From contig NZ_JAHSPG010000015.1 in NCBI RefSeq assembly GCF_019130065.1, positions 434,001 through 498,000 on the forward strand: DNA of 64,000 bases. The letters are read 5' to 3'. Shown here piece by piece: positions 9,832 through 18,330 of this stretch (its first letter is position 1; the number at the start of each line of letters is the position of its first letter). Both the position numbers and the translations under genes were made by a program. The notes under the pieces are model-generated. The model saw nothing but the letters and a program-made list of their open reading frames with translations, did no database searches and was not told the origin of the DNA. This stretch comes from Pinibacter aurantiacus (GTDB taxonomy: Bacteria; Bacteroidota; Bacteroidia; Chitinophagales; Chitinophagaceae).

Positions 9832-11550
9832 ATGTCCAACTCTTTGTTCCGTAAGAAATCGATAGCTAAAATTGTCAAGGATGCCGAACAAGGTTTTGGC
9901 GATGGTCACGACGCCGGAGGTTTGCATAAGATTCTCACTGTAAGGGATTTAACATTTATGGGCATTGCCGCCGTGGTAGGTGCGGGCATCTTTTCTACCA
10001 TCGGCACCGCAGCATTTAATGGTGGCCCGGGCATTTCTCTCCTATTCATAATTACAGCTGTTACCTGCGGATTTTCGGCACTTTGCTATGCTGAATTTGC
10101 GAGTCGTGTGCCTATCGCAGGGAGTGCTTACACATATGCATACGTATCATTCGGTGAATTGATCGCGTGGATCATTGGCTGGGCCTTGATCCTGGAATAT
10201 GCCATCGGAAACATTGTGGTGGCCATTTCATGGAGTGGTTACTTTAATAATCTTTTGATGGGCTTAGGCGTTCACCTGCCCGGCTGGCTCTTGAACGACC
10301 CTTCCACGGCTTTTAAAAATTTCACCAACGCAACTGCAGAACTCGCTTCCGGCAAGACTTTGACAGATGATGCAAGACAAATGTTCCAGGGTTACATTAG
10401 CACATGGAACAGCGCCCCTATTGTTGCGGGCAAACATTTCTTCATCAATTTGCCGGCTTTCATTATTGTTGTACTGATTACAACCCTTGCCTACATTGGC
10501 ATTAAAGAAAGCAAGAAGACGACCAACTTCATGGTGATCTTTAAAATATTGGTGATCATTTTTGTGATCATCCTCGGTTTCTTTTATGTAAAACCTGCTA
10601 ACTGGCATCCATTCCTACCAAACGGATTTGGTGGCGTGCTGGCGGGTGTATCTGCTGTATTCTACGCCTATATTGGCTTTGACGCCATTTCAACAACGGC
10701 GGAAGAATGCCGCAATCCGCAAAGAGATCTTCCACGCGGCATGATCTATTCACTTATAATTTGTACCATTTTATACATCCTCATCGCTTTGGTGCTTACC
10801 GGTATGGTGAATTATTCAGAATTAAAGGTGCCCGATCCTTTGGCTTATGTTTTCCATAAGATCGATCAAAAGTGGATCAGCTATATTATTTCAATCAGCG
10901 CAGTGGTGGCTACAACCAGCGTTATGCTTGTATTCCAGGTGGGACAACCGCGCATCTGGATGAGCATGAGCCGCGATGGATTGTTGCCAAAAAGATTTTC
11001 TGAGGTGCATAAAAAATATAAAACGCCTTCTTATGCAACGATCATTACAGGTATTGTGGTAGGCGTACCAACACTGTTTATGCCAATGGATATGATGACC
11101 GACCTAACCAGCATCGGCACTTTGTTTGCGTTTGTATTGGTTTCTGCAGGTGTTTTGTTGTTACCCAAAAATGAAAACAGACATGGCGGTTTCCGTTTGC
11201 CTTATATCAACGGACGTTTCATTGTTCCTATTCTGTTCATCGTTTTCATTTATCTCATGAAAGACAGAATCGTTACCTCGGCACAAAACCTTGGTAAGGA
11301 TAGTTTGCAGGAAGTGTTGTTCCTTGTGTATATGTTGATTGGTGTAATTCTTTCTTCACTAACATTCATTCGCTCCTATTCGATGATACCTATCTTAGGT
11401 GTTTTATCCTGCGCCTATCTGCTTATTGAAATCCCTGCCATTTCCTGGGTTTGGTTCTTTGTGTGGATGGCTGTAGGGCTGGTGATTTATTTCTTTTATG
11501 GATATAGGAAGAGCAGGCTTGCTGCGCAGCAAGGAAATTTGAAAATTTGA
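9832..11550 (+). CDS. APC-superfamily amino-acid permease
   Basis: 572 residues with about 12-14 hydrophobic segments. The N-terminal part (LTVRDLTFMGIAAVVGAG, then GIFSTIG) is the glycine-rich first helix of APC transporters. The middle segment IGFDAISTTAEECRNPQRDLP is the conserved block of the cationic amino-acid transporter (CAT/YfnA) branch. It probably imports amino acids by proton symport or exchange at the inner membrane; the actual substrate cannot be read. The last codons and the TGA stop are formed by a Family B repeat arm (…LKI then stop), so the C-terminus has been shaped by the repeat. It is followed by a terminator and appears monocistronic. Confidence 0.92.
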   Translation: MSNSLFRKKSIAKIVKDAEQGFGDGHDAGGLHKILTVRDLTFMGIAAVVGAGIFSTIGTAAFNGGPGISLLFIITAVTCGFSALCYAEFASRVPIAGSAYTYAYVSFGELIAWIIGWALILEYAIGNIVVAISWSGYFNNLLMGLGVHLPGWLLNDPSTAFKNFTNATAELASGKTLTDDARQMFQGYISTWNSAPIVAGKHFFINLPAFIIVVLITTLAYIGIKESKKTTNFMVIFKILVIIFVIILGFFYVKPANWHPFLPNGFGGVLAGVSAVFYAYIGFDAISTTAEECRNPQRDLPRGMIYSLIICTILYILIALVLTGMVNYSELKVPDPLAYVFHKIDQKWISYIISISAVVATTSVMLVFQVGQPRIWMSMSRDGLLPKRFSEVHKKYKTPSYATIITGIVVGVPTLFMPMDMMTDLTSIGTLFAFVLVSAGVLLLPKNENRHGGFRLPYINGRFIVPILFIVFIYLMKDRIVTSAQNLGKDSLQEVLFLVYMLIGVILSSLTFIRSYSMIPILGVLSCAYLLIEIPAISWVWFFVWMAVGLVIYFFYGYRKSRLAAQQGNLKI

Positions 11551-11675
11551 AAATGGGTTGCTAACTCAACATTCATAAATAAAAGGAGACATTCATTAAA
11601 AGGATGTCTCCTTTTTTTGCGGAATCTTGCACAGAAAGAATTTTCAAATTTTCAAATCTTCAAATTTTCAAATTG
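11535..11675. repeat. Family B inverted-repeat element overlapping a gene end
   Basis: Left arm 11535-11555 (AAATTTGAAAATTTGAAAATG, two units) includes the stop codon of the amino-acid permease; right arm 11640-11675 is the reverse complement (TTTTCAAATTTTCAAATC and following). A terminator hairpin lies inside the spacer, and the inner sequence CACAGAAAGAA (11630-11640) abuts the right arm. Confidence 0.85.
11581..11618 (+). terminator. Rho-independent terminator of the amino-acid permease
   Basis: A 12-bp stem AAAAGGAGACAT / ATGTCTCCTTTT with an 11-base loop is followed by a run of T (11612-11618). Confidence 0.85.
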
Positions 11676-11685
11676 CCAGCCGGTG

Positions 11686-11693
11686 TACCTTTG
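11686..11693 (+). promoter_or_regulatory. -7 box (TACCTTTG) directly before bioA
   Basis: TACCTTTG matches TAnnTTTG and ends five bases before the ATG at 11698. This spacing implies a transcript that is leaderless or nearly so, and it supports the 11698 start over the upstream in-frame ATG at 11617. No clear -33 TTTG is seen. Confidence 0.5.
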
Positions 11694-11697
11694 TTGC

Positions 11698-12987
11698 ATG
11701 CAGACACTACAGAAACGCGACCAGTCCGTAATCTGGCATCCTTTTTCTCCTCTTAAAAATATGCCAGAGCCGATTCCTATTGTGAAGGGCGAAGGTGTTT
11801 ATATCATTGATGAATCAGGCAATAAATATATAGATGGTATCAGTAGCTGGTGGGTAAATATCCATGGGCACGCGCATCCATATATTGCTGAAAAAATTTA
11901 CAAACAGGCGCTGCAGCTTGAGCATGTGATCTTTGCGGGTTTCACTCATTATCCGGCAGTTGAACTGGCGGAAAGACTATTACCCATTTTGCCAGGCAAG
12001 TTTTCTAAAATATTCTATTCCGATAATGGTTCCACCGCCGCAGAAGTTGCCATTAAAATGGCGATTCAATATTGGTGGAATAAGAGCAACAATGAGGCTC
12101 CCGTAAAAAAGAAAATACTTGCGTTTGAACATTCTTATCACGGCGATACATTCGGCGCTATGAGTGTGAGCGAACGAGGCATTTTCACCAAAGCATTTCA
12201 CAACTATTTGTTTGACGTTGTTTTCATCGACACGCCAACAGCAGACAACATCGACCAGCTAACATCTTTCATTGCGGCCAATGGTCATGAAATTGCCGGC
12301 TTTATTTACGAACCATTGATACAAGGTTCCGGTGGCATGCGCATGTATGATGCCGGATTGATGGACATATTGTTGGAAACGGCCAAACAACACGAAATCA
12401 TTTGCATTGCCGATGAAGTAATGACGGGCTTTGGACGCACGGGTAAAATTTTCGCGAGTGAGTATATGCAGGTAAAGCCCGATATCGTTTGTCTGTCGAA
12501 AGGATTGACGGGCGGAACAATGGCACTTGGCATTACAGCCTGCAACGACAAAATTGTGGATGCATTTACTACTGATGACAGATTGAAAACATTCTTTCAC
12601 GGTCACTCTTTTACAGCAAACCCGTTGGCATGTTCTGCAGCATTGGCGAGCCTCGATCTTTTGCAAAGAGAAGAATGCAAAGCTTCGATCAAAAATATTT
12701 GCGAGCAGCATTCAAACTTCCTGAAAGTGCTTAACCAAAAGCATAGCCCTGTCGTAAAAAACATTCGTCAAACAGGCACCATCATTGCCTTTGAGATTAG
12801 CATTGGTAAGGATGAATATTTAAATACAGTGAACAAAGACTTCAGCAGGCTGATGATGCAACAAGGCGTTTACCTAAGACCACTTGGCAACACTGTTTAC
12901 ATCATGTCTCCATACTGCATCACCACGGAGGAATTGCAGAAAGTGTACAGGGCGCTGTTAGGTTGGATTTTATTAATTGAGAGTTGA
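11698..12987 (+). CDS. bioA: Adenosylmethionine-8-amino-7-oxononanoate aminotransferase
   Basis: 429 residues; class-III PLP aminotransferase. It transfers the amino group of S-adenosylmethionine to 7-keto-8-aminopelargonate in biotin synthesis. Visible marks are WHPFSPLK near the N-terminus, the BioA-type WWVNIHGHAHP at 51-61, the GST phosphate-binding turn at 111-113, the cofactor aspartate in IADEVMTGFGRTG (D239) and the PLP lysine in LSKGLTGG (K268). The start at 11698 follows a TAnnTTTG box; an open frame reaches back to 11617, but those 27 codons are made of terminator and Family B repeat sequence. No other biotin gene is nearby. The last codons and TGA lie in a Family C repeat arm. Confidence 0.92.
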   Translation: MQTLQKRDQSVIWHPFSPLKNMPEPIPIVKGEGVYIIDESGNKYIDGISSWWVNIHGHAHPYIAEKIYKQALQLEHVIFAGFTHYPAVELAERLLPILPGKFSKIFYSDNGSTAAEVAIKMAIQYWWNKSNNEAPVKKKILAFEHSYHGDTFGAMSVSERGIFTKAFHNYLFDVVFIDTPTADNIDQLTSFIAANGHEIAGFIYEPLIQGSGGMRMYDAGLMDILLETAKQHEIICIADEVMTGFGRTGKIFASEYMQVKPDIVCLSKGLTGGTMALGITACNDKIVDAFTTDDRLKTFFHGHSFTANPLACSAALASLDLLQREECKASIKNICEQHSNFLKVLNQKHSPVVKNIRQTGTIIAFEISIGKDEYLNTVNKDFSRLMMQQGVYLRPLGNTVYIMSPYCITTEELQKVYRALLGWILLIES

Positions 12988-13141
12988 GAGTTGAGAATGG
13001 AGAGTGAATGCTTAATGTCATAGCAATCATTATAAAAAAGAAGTCGCATCAAATTTGATGCGACTTCTTTTTATCTTTTCGCGTTGAAAATGATTTTCAA
13101 ACTTCAAGCAACTCTCAACTCTCCATTCTCAACTCTCCACT
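12978..13141. repeat. Family C inverted-repeat element overlapping a gene end
   Basis: Left arm 12978-13007 (GAGAGTTGAGAGTTGAGAAT and following) contains the bioA stop codon; right arm 13110-13141 is the reverse complement. A terminator palindrome lies in the spacer. Confidence 0.85.
13034..13073. terminator. Bidirectional terminator between convergent genes
   Basis: A perfect palindrome centred at 13053/13054 (stem GAAGTCGCATCAAA) is flanked by A-run on the left and T-run on the right. It can terminate bioA on the plus strand and the DUF2911 gene on the minus strand. Confidence 0.85.
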
Positions 13142-13143
13142 AA

Positions 13144-13641
13144 CTAACTTTTCACCGGAATGGTCACTTGCGTTTTATCCCATGTGATTAAAATATCACT
13201 TCCTTCTACTCTTATAGTAAGCTGCTCAACAGCGCTGTCGATCTTTTTAGATGGCACTTTCACTTGCAGCACATCTTTGTCTTTGTTTTTGGTGTAATCG
13301 TAAGCACCCCACTGTTTCAACTGACCGTTTAAAATAACTGTCCACTCGCCTTCTGCAGGAATAGTGAACAATGTATAAGTGCCGGCTTTAACTGGCTTGC
13401 CACCAAAAGTTGCGTCTTTTTTGAAAGTGATCTGAGTTGCTTCATCCGCACCCGTTCTCCATACCTCGCCATATTTTACCAGGCTGCCGAAGATCTCTCT
13501 GTTCTTTTTATATGGTCTGCCGTAAGTGATCTCAATGTTTTTTGCACTTACAGTGTCATGAGGACTAGCTCTTTGCTTTTGCTGTGCAAATACTGGAAGC
13601 ATGAAAGTCGAAGCAATGAGTAAGAATAACAGGTGTTTCAT
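13144..13641 (-). CDS. DUF2911 family secreted protein
   Basis: 165 residues from the ATG at 13641 (an in-frame start 8 codons upstream is less likely because the signal peptide begins KHLLFLLIASTF). Signal peptide about 1-20 with cleavage near FAQ. The mature part begins with the DUF2911 pattern SPHDTVSAKNIEITYGRPYK and continues with GEVWRTGADEAT and AGTYTLFTIP, typical of this Bacteroidota-rich family. It is predicted periplasmic or exported; molecular function is not established. It stands alone between a terminator and a repeat-rich gap. Confidence 0.88.
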   Translation of the reverse strand: MKHLLFLLIASTFMLPVFAQQKQRASPHDTVSAKNIEITYGRPYKKNREIFGSLVKYGEVWRTGADEATQITFKKDATFGGKPVKAGTYTLFTIPAEGEWTVILNGQLKQWGAYDYTKNKDKDVLQVKVPSKKIDSAVEQLTIRVEGSDILITWDKTQVTIPVKS

Positions 13642-13744
13642 TATTATAAATTTTATGTAAAACAATGTACGATCAATTCACAAATTATGCCAGAGAATGA
13701 ATGATGAATTATGAAGGATATATGATGAATGGTTTGAGAGGCAG

Positions 13745-13939
13745 AACGCCCGCCTGAATGACTTTAGTCGGGCAGGCTGATTTTCATGATTATCATGGTT
13801 TGTCAAGATTTTTTGTTGTATTTCAACATCAGAACCAATTCAGCTGCAGTTGCGTCGCACCCGTCAGCATTTGTAATTCTTATCGGCAAAAAATTACAAA
13901 ATCATAACAAATCATGACAATCATGAGAATCTGTGTTCC
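13745..13939. repeat. Family E inverted-repeat element with small hairpin
   Basis: Left arm about 13776-13818 (CTGATTTTCATGATTATCAT and following) and right arm 13898-13939 (AATCATGACAATCATGAGAA and following) are imperfect reverse complements. A GCCCG/CGGGC hairpin at 13748-13773 sits just outside the left arm. Confidence 0.7.
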
Positions 13940-13943
13940 TTCT

Positions 13944-14426
13944 CTATCTTAGACCCTGCTCTTTAAATCTGGCAAGGCTTTTCTCCATTATAGGGCCCAA
14001 TTGCTGGTCATACACCATGCTGGCAAATTTTTCCCAGGGGTACCATTTCACTTTGAAATCAAAATACCATTGCACCGTGGTCATATTATCATGTGCAACC
14101 AAATAATAACCGGAAGTGAATATTGTATTTTTTTGGTGCCACTCAGCTTTGATCGTACTATCGGAAGTAGACACAATGTCGATACTTACCTGATCAGACG
14201 TAAGCGATGTTGCCGAAGGATATTGTTTGTTTGTAAATGTATCAACATACAAATTCCATTTCTCCCAGTTGCGGATGTCGGAAAGATATTTGCGCACAGA
14301 ATCAAAAGGAGCATCTATATCCGTCGCTCTTGATACTTTAACAGTAGAAGGCATGAACGAGGAAATAATAAATACCAGTCCAAAAAGCACCACCGCGCTG
14401 ATGATGGCGAGTTTTAAAATTTTCAT
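13944..14426 (-). CDS. SRPBCC-fold (polyketide-cyclase/START-like) protein
   Basis: 160 residues starting at the ATG 14426 (MKILKLAI…); the open frame extends 38 codons upstream but that part reads through repeat DNA. One N-terminal membrane segment (about 5-25) is followed by VSRATDIDAPFDSVRKYLSDI and RNWEKWNLYVD, the start of an SRPBCC fold, and later WYFDFKVKWYPWEKFASMVYD. Members bind small hydrophobic ligands or act in stress responses; nothing specific can be said here. Probably an anchored periplasmic-side or cytoplasmic-side domain. The stop is followed by repeat DNA. Confidence 0.75.
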   Translation of the reverse strand: MKILKLAIISAVVLFGLVFIISSFMPSTVKVSRATDIDAPFDSVRKYLSDIRNWEKWNLYVDTFTNKQYPSATSLTSDQVSIDIVSTSDSTIKAEWHQKNTIFTSGYYLVAHDNMTTVQWYFDFKVKWYPWEKFASMVYDQQLGPIMEKSLARFKEQGLR

Positions 14427-14439
14427 GCTGCAAGTAAAG

Positions 14440-14580
14440 TAATTAATAATTAATAAAGAATAATTAATAGGCTGAACGCAAAACGCCCAACGCGGAACGC
14501 AGATTGCACCACCGAAACAGTCATGCAAGGCAGCTTGCACATAAGAACAGCGTTAAGCTTTCAGCGTTCAGCATTAAGCG
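14440..14580. repeat. Composite Family J fragment plus Family I inverted repeat
   Basis: A J-type AATTAATAATTAATAA stretch (14440-14470) is followed by a Family I left arm 14471-14502 (GCTGAACGCAAAACGCCCAA and following) and right arm 14550-14580 (GCGTTAAGCTTTCAGCGTTC and following). The right arm contains the stop and last five codons of the gene ending at 14561. Confidence 0.75.
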
Positions 14581-15484
14581 CTTTTTTCAAGTCCTCCACC
14601 AGCATTTCCGTCCTTCTGTCAACACCGGATTTTACCAAATGGTATGGTGTGTCAAACATAAGCGAGTCAACCATTCTGTAGCGTTTCGCAGATCCGGCCA
14701 ACACAAATTTTTGTTTCAGTGCTGCTTCCACCATTTCAAGTTTTGCAGCAGAATTATCATACGAAGAATCCTGGTAAGCAGGAAAAGAAACAATAAAAGA
14801 TGCTTTCTTCTCTTCTACTTTACGTTGAAATTCTTTGATCATCTCTATGTTCACCGGGTTGTACTCAGCAGTTATTTTATACGGGGCAAAATAGGGCCGC
14901 TTCATTGTCCAGTGCAGTGTTTCATCGCCAAACTGATTGATTGTATTTCTGCGGTATTGCGGCGGATTGGTGTTTGTTCCAAAATATTCTGTTGGCTTGA
15001 ATTTCGTCAGCGCATACCTTGGAACCAAAGGCAGCAAGCGATAGACTTGTGCAACGTTCAGCAATTTTATTTTCGATTTATTAACATCGAGCACCGTCCG
15101 CAAAAGTTCGTCTGTTCCAATATCATAATCCTTAAAGAAATGTTCATATTCGGGAATAAGCACCACCACATCGCCGGGTTGTACATACTGAATAGTATTG
15201 TCGAGCATGTAGTGCAAAGTCAACAAGGCGTGAACGCCCGTGTTGACAGGGTTTAGGTGCAATGAGTCTTTCAATATCTGGCTATTCAGACTGAACATCA
15301 GATTGGAGCCGCCAACTAGTATCAACCGCCTCGATGGAACATTTTTTAGCAACGAATCTTTTTTTAAGCTCGTAAAAAGCGAGGTATCCGCAGCCCTGGG
15401 CGTTGGTGGTAACAATATGCCCACCAAAAAGACCAGGACAAATGGCAGTAAGAAACAACCCAGGTAATAAAAAAGTCTTTTCAT
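14561..15484 (-). CDS. SGNH/DltD-like membrane-anchored protein, partner of MBOAT acyltransferase
   Basis: 307 residues. One N-terminal membrane helix (about 7-26) anchors a domain likely outside the cytoplasm. LILVGGSNLMFSLNS places a candidate SGNH nucleophile at S60, and a late DTPYHLVKSGVD resembles the SGNH Asp/His block; both readings are inference. It lies 8 bases downstream of the MBOAT gene on the same strand. MBOAT proteins of the AlgI/DltB/PatA type commonly pair with such SGNH-like proteins (AlgJ/AlgX, DltD, PatB) that pass the acyl group to a polymer. The C-terminal residues LNAER and the stop are encoded by a Family I repeat arm. Confidence 0.7.
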   Translation of the reverse strand: MKRLFYYLGCFLLPFVLVFLVGILLPPTPRAADTSLFTSLKKDSLLKNVPSRRLILVGGSNLMFSLNSQILKDSLHLNPVNTGVHALLTLHYMLDNTIQYVQPGDVVVLIPEYEHFFKDYDIGTDELLRTVLDVNKSKIKLLNVAQVYRLLPLVPRYALTKFKPTEYFGTNTNPPQYRRNTINQFGDETLHWTMKRPYFAPYKITAEYNPVNIEMIKEFQRKVEEKKASFIVSFPAYQDSSYDNSAAKLEMVEAALKQKFVLAGSAKRYRMVDSLMFDTPYHLVKSGVDRRTEMLVEDLKKALNAER

Positions 15485-15492
15485 TGGTGCGG

Positions 15493-16938
15493 CTAAAATT
15501 GAAAGTAAATGAATGTTTGTTCCTTCGTGCTATAGTTGATGATGACCCAAATTATTGCGTAGTAGGACAACCAGCGGATGTATCTTCTCTTCACACCTCC
15601 AATCCTTGCAATGGCGTAAGGTTGCTCTCTTCCCATCCATTCCACGATCAGGAAAAACAAAATGAACAACAGCGTTTTCTTAGCGTCGTTGATGCTGTAG
15701 AAATTTGGCGCGGAAAACAGGGAACGCGAAAACATGTGTTTGATATAAGCCAGCGCATGGCTCATGTCTTTTGCCCGGAAAAATATCCACGCGAAACACG
15801 TTAAGCCAAATGTAAGCAGCATCGAAAACAACTCTTTGAGAGTCGGGAAAGTCTTGCCCGCAGCTACTATTTGCAGGTTGTCACGATTTTTATTCGTGAG
15901 TAAAAGCGGCATGAAATAAATAGCATTCAATCCGCCCCAAACAATGAATGTCCAGTTGGCGCCATGCCAGAAACCACTCACCAAAAAGATGATAAAAGTA
16001 TTTCTCACTTTCATCCATGTGCCGCCTTTGCTGCCACCGAGCGGTATGTACAAGTAATCTCTGAACCAGCTCGAAAGTGAAATGTGCCAGCGTCGCCAGA
16101 ATTCGGCAATGTCCCTGGAAAAATAGGGATAGGCGAAATTTCGCAACAGCTCGATGCCAAAGAGCCTTGCCGTTCCCAAAGCGATATCGGAGTAACCGGA
16201 AAAATCTCCATATATCTGGAATGCGAAGAAAATTACACCGAGTACCAATGTACTTCCGGAAAATGACGATGGATCGCTAAAGATCAAATTAACATACTGC
16301 GCACTCTGGTCTGCAATGATGATCTTCTTAAACAGCCCCCACAATATTTGTCGTAAACCATCGACCATTTTCGAATAATCAAATTTGCGCGACTCTTTGA
16401 TCTGCGGTAAAAGGTGCGTCGCTCTTTCGATTGGTCCTGCCACGAGCAGCGGGAAAAAACTTACGAACAATGCATACTCCACAAAGTTCCGTTCAGCCTT
16501 GATCCTGTCACGATAAATATCAAATACGTACGACAGGCCATGAAAAGTATAAAACGAAATACCGACCGGTAGAATAACGGACAGCGTCCACGGATTTACA
16601 TGCAGGCCAACATTTGAAATGGCTTCCGCAAACGAGGTGACGAAAAAATTGTAGTATTTGAAAAAACCGAGAAAGCCCAAATTGATCGTAATACTCAGCC
16701 ACAACCATAGTTGCTTATTACGCCGCGTCGGGGCATTCATAATTTTCAGCCCGGTAAAAAAATCGAGGAACGTAGAAAACGCAAGCAGGAACAAAAACCG
16801 CCAGTCCCAGCAACCATAGAAGAAATAGCTGGCAATGAGCAGTAAAATATTTTGTTGTTGAAGGGTTTTAGTTACGCGCCAATACAGTAAAAAAACCACC
16901 GGTAAAAATAGAGCAAAGGCAAAGGAGTTAAAAAGCAT
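15493..16938 (-). CDS. MBOAT-family membrane O-acyltransferase (AlgI-like)
   Basis: 481 residues, about 11 hydrophobic segments. The family blocks are present: LPVGISFYTFHGLSYVFDIY (123-142), the PLLVAGPIER segment, RRWHISLSSWFRDYLYIPLG (282-301) and the catalytic histidine in SGFWHGANWTF (H325). The AlgI-like branch moves an acyl, usually acetyl, group across the inner membrane for O-acetylation of a secreted or cell-wall polysaccharide. With the adjacent SGNH-like protein it forms a two-gene acylation unit. No polysaccharide synthase is next to it, so the acceptor is unknown. The start ATG follows a short leader with repeat DNA further upstream. Confidence 0.9.
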   Translation of the reverse strand: MLFNSFAFALFLPVVFLLYWRVTKTLQQQNILLLIASYFFYGCWDWRFLFLLAFSTFLDFFTGLKIMNAPTRRNKQLWLWLSITINLGFLGFFKYYNFFVTSFAEAISNVGLHVNPWTLSVILPVGISFYTFHGLSYVFDIYRDRIKAERNFVEYALFVSFFPLLVAGPIERATHLLPQIKESRKFDYSKMVDGLRQILWGLFKKIIIADQSAQYVNLIFSDPSSFSGSTLVLGVIFFAFQIYGDFSGYSDIALGTARLFGIELLRNFAYPYFSRDIAEFWRRWHISLSSWFRDYLYIPLGGSKGGTWMKVRNTFIIFLVSGFWHGANWTFIVWGGLNAIYFMPLLLTNKNRDNLQIVAAGKTFPTLKELFSMLLTFGLTCFAWIFFRAKDMSHALAYIKHMFSRSLFSAPNFYSINDAKKTLLFILFFLIVEWMGREQPYAIARIGGVKRRYIRWLSYYAIIWVIINYSTKEQTFIYFQF

Positions 16939-17008
16939 TGGTCTGGTTTAAGCGTGCAGCTTAAATGTAAGAAGGAAAAGTAAGAAGTAAAAATTCAAAA
17001 GCAAAAAG

Positions 17009-17183
17009 ATGGCACACGGATGACACGGATTGGACTGATTTACACGGACTTTTTTACAAGTTGAATAACTGAGTAACTGAATAGCTGAGTTCAACTTCCA
17101 CTTTGCGTTTCAGTTATTCAGTTACTCAGTTATTCAATTATTGATCGTGTAAATCAGTCCAATCCGTGTCATCCGTGTGCCAT
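17009..17183. repeat. Nested inverted repeats, Family H outside Family G
   Basis: Outer arms 17009-17046 and 17146-17183 are perfect 38-bp reverse complements (beginning ATGGCACACGGATGACACGG). Inside them, Family G arms 17059-17088 (GTTGAATAACTGAGTAACTG and following) and 17110-17139 form a second inverted repeat with one or two mismatches. The right outer arm ends three bases before the stop codon of the ABC-2 permease gene. Confidence 0.92.
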
Positions 17184-17186
17184 TAT

Positions 17187-18293
17187 TTATTCCCACTTAA
17201 ACGTCTTCACGGCCGCGGCATACACTACAACACCCCAAATAGCAAGAATGCCGATCTGAGGCCAGCAGTCGGTTAAATGAGCGCCTTCAAATGCTATTTT
17301 ACGCATGGCGTCGTTAAAGTGCGTTAAAGGCAAAATGCGGCAGAGGGGCTGCAACCATGCCGGAAATGCGTCTATAGAAAAGAAAGTACCTGCGAGTAAA
17401 AATTGCGGCAGTGTAACGATGTTTGCCAAAGGCGGGATAACACTTTCACTTGTGGCCAGTCCGCTTACAATAAATCCAAAACCCATAAACACCAGCAATG
17501 CAAGAAAACTTAACGCCATTATTTCCAGGAAAGTTACCCAGCCATTCACCAGCGTAAAGTTGAAAGCAAAGTGGCCAAGTGCGATAATGATAACGGCTGT
17601 AATGAGTTGAAATATTACGCGACTTAATCCTTCTCCTAAAATAATCGAAGTGCGATTAATAGGCGTTGCAAAAAAACGCTTCAAAACCAATTGCTGACGA
17701 AGGTTGAAAAATAAGAAAGCCACACCAAATACGCCTGCGCTTAACAATGAGAAACCCATTTGTCCGGGCAAAATAAAATCAATGGTTTTGTATTCACGCA
17801 CTGTTTCGATATCGGGAACGATGTGTGCTACGGATTGTCTTTCGGCAAATTTTATCTTATCGATCTTGGAAATAATGTTTTCCAGGTATGGTAAAAAAGC
17901 AGCGATCTTGTCGGCACTGGCCGTGGTTGATTTGAATTTTGCCAGGTACTCAACATTGCTGTTTGGCTCCTTTGCCTTTTCTATTGAAAGAATACCTGTG
18001 ATTCTTCCTTTGATAAGATCAGATTGAATTTCCTGATCTGTTTTATCTGTTATAAATTTTATGTTGCTATGAAGCTTTATCGAATCGAGTAAGACGTTGT
18101 TTGTATCGCTGTGTTTGTCCAGCACAATTTTAAACGACGGTCCAGTGCTGTTTCCGATGAAGCCAAAAACCAAAATAAAAATGAGTGGAAAAAATATACT
18201 GAAAATAACTGCCGACGGACTTCTCAATATTCCCTTTAAACTTGCTTTAGTAATCGCCAGCATTGCCCTGCCCTGGCTGTAAGATTGCTGCAT
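17187..18293 (-). CDS. ABC-2 type transporter permease
   Basis: 368 residues. An N-terminal helix (about 25-45; SAVIFSIFFPLIFILVFGFI) is followed by a ~130-residue extracytoplasmic domain and then five hydrophobic segments with FILPGQMGFSLLSAGVFGVA and VTLPQFLLAGTFFSIDAFP, the layout of YhhJ/NatB-like ABC-2 permeases. It needs an ATP-binding subunit, but none is adjacent; the ATPases at 7292 and 26127 have their own permeases. A start 10 codons later (18263) is also possible; the ATG at 18293 is preferred because a TACCTTCG promoter-like box lies 17 bases upstream. Substrate unknown. Confidence 0.88.
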   Translation of the reverse strand: MQQSYSQGRAMLAITKASLKGILRSPSAVIFSIFFPLIFILVFGFIGNSTGPSFKIVLDKHSDTNNVLLDSIKLHSNIKFITDKTDQEIQSDLIKGRITGILSIEKAKEPNSNVEYLAKFKSTTASADKIAAFLPYLENIISKIDKIKFAERQSVAHIVPDIETVREYKTIDFILPGQMGFSLLSAGVFGVAFLFFNLRQQLVLKRFFATPINRTSIILGEGLSRVIFQLITAVIIIALGHFAFNFTLVNGWVTFLEIMALSFLALLVFMGFGFIVSGLATSESVIPPLANIVTLPQFLLAGTFFSIDAFPAWLQPLCRILPLTHFNDAMRKIAFEGAHLTDCWPQIGILAIWGVVVYAAAVKTFKWE

Positions 18294-18310
18294 TCTGTGT
18301 GGTTGAGTGG

Positions 18311-18318
18311 CGAAGGTA
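18311..18318 (-). promoter_or_regulatory. Promoter-like -7 box (TACCTTCG on minus strand)
   Basis: It reads TACCTTCG on the minus strand, one mismatch from TAnnTTTG, 17 bases upstream of the ABC-2 permease start at 18293. Confidence 0.35.
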
Positions 18319-18330
18319 CGGCAATGTGCT

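Noticed and set aside
11617-11697. 27-codon N-terminal extension of bioA
   Set aside because: The codons lie in terminator and Family B repeat DNA and the TAnnTTTG box at 11686 places the start at 11698.
14504-15256. 250-codon open frame on the plus strand
   Set aside because: It runs antisense to the SGNH-like gene, begins in repeat DNA, and its protein is rich in His/Phe/Arg without domain features, as expected of a shadow frame.
17009-17183. Insertion sequence with 38-bp terminal inverted repeats
   Set aside because: Only ~100 bases lie between the arms, with no transposase frame and no evident target-site duplication; a MITE-like or hairpin element is more fitting.
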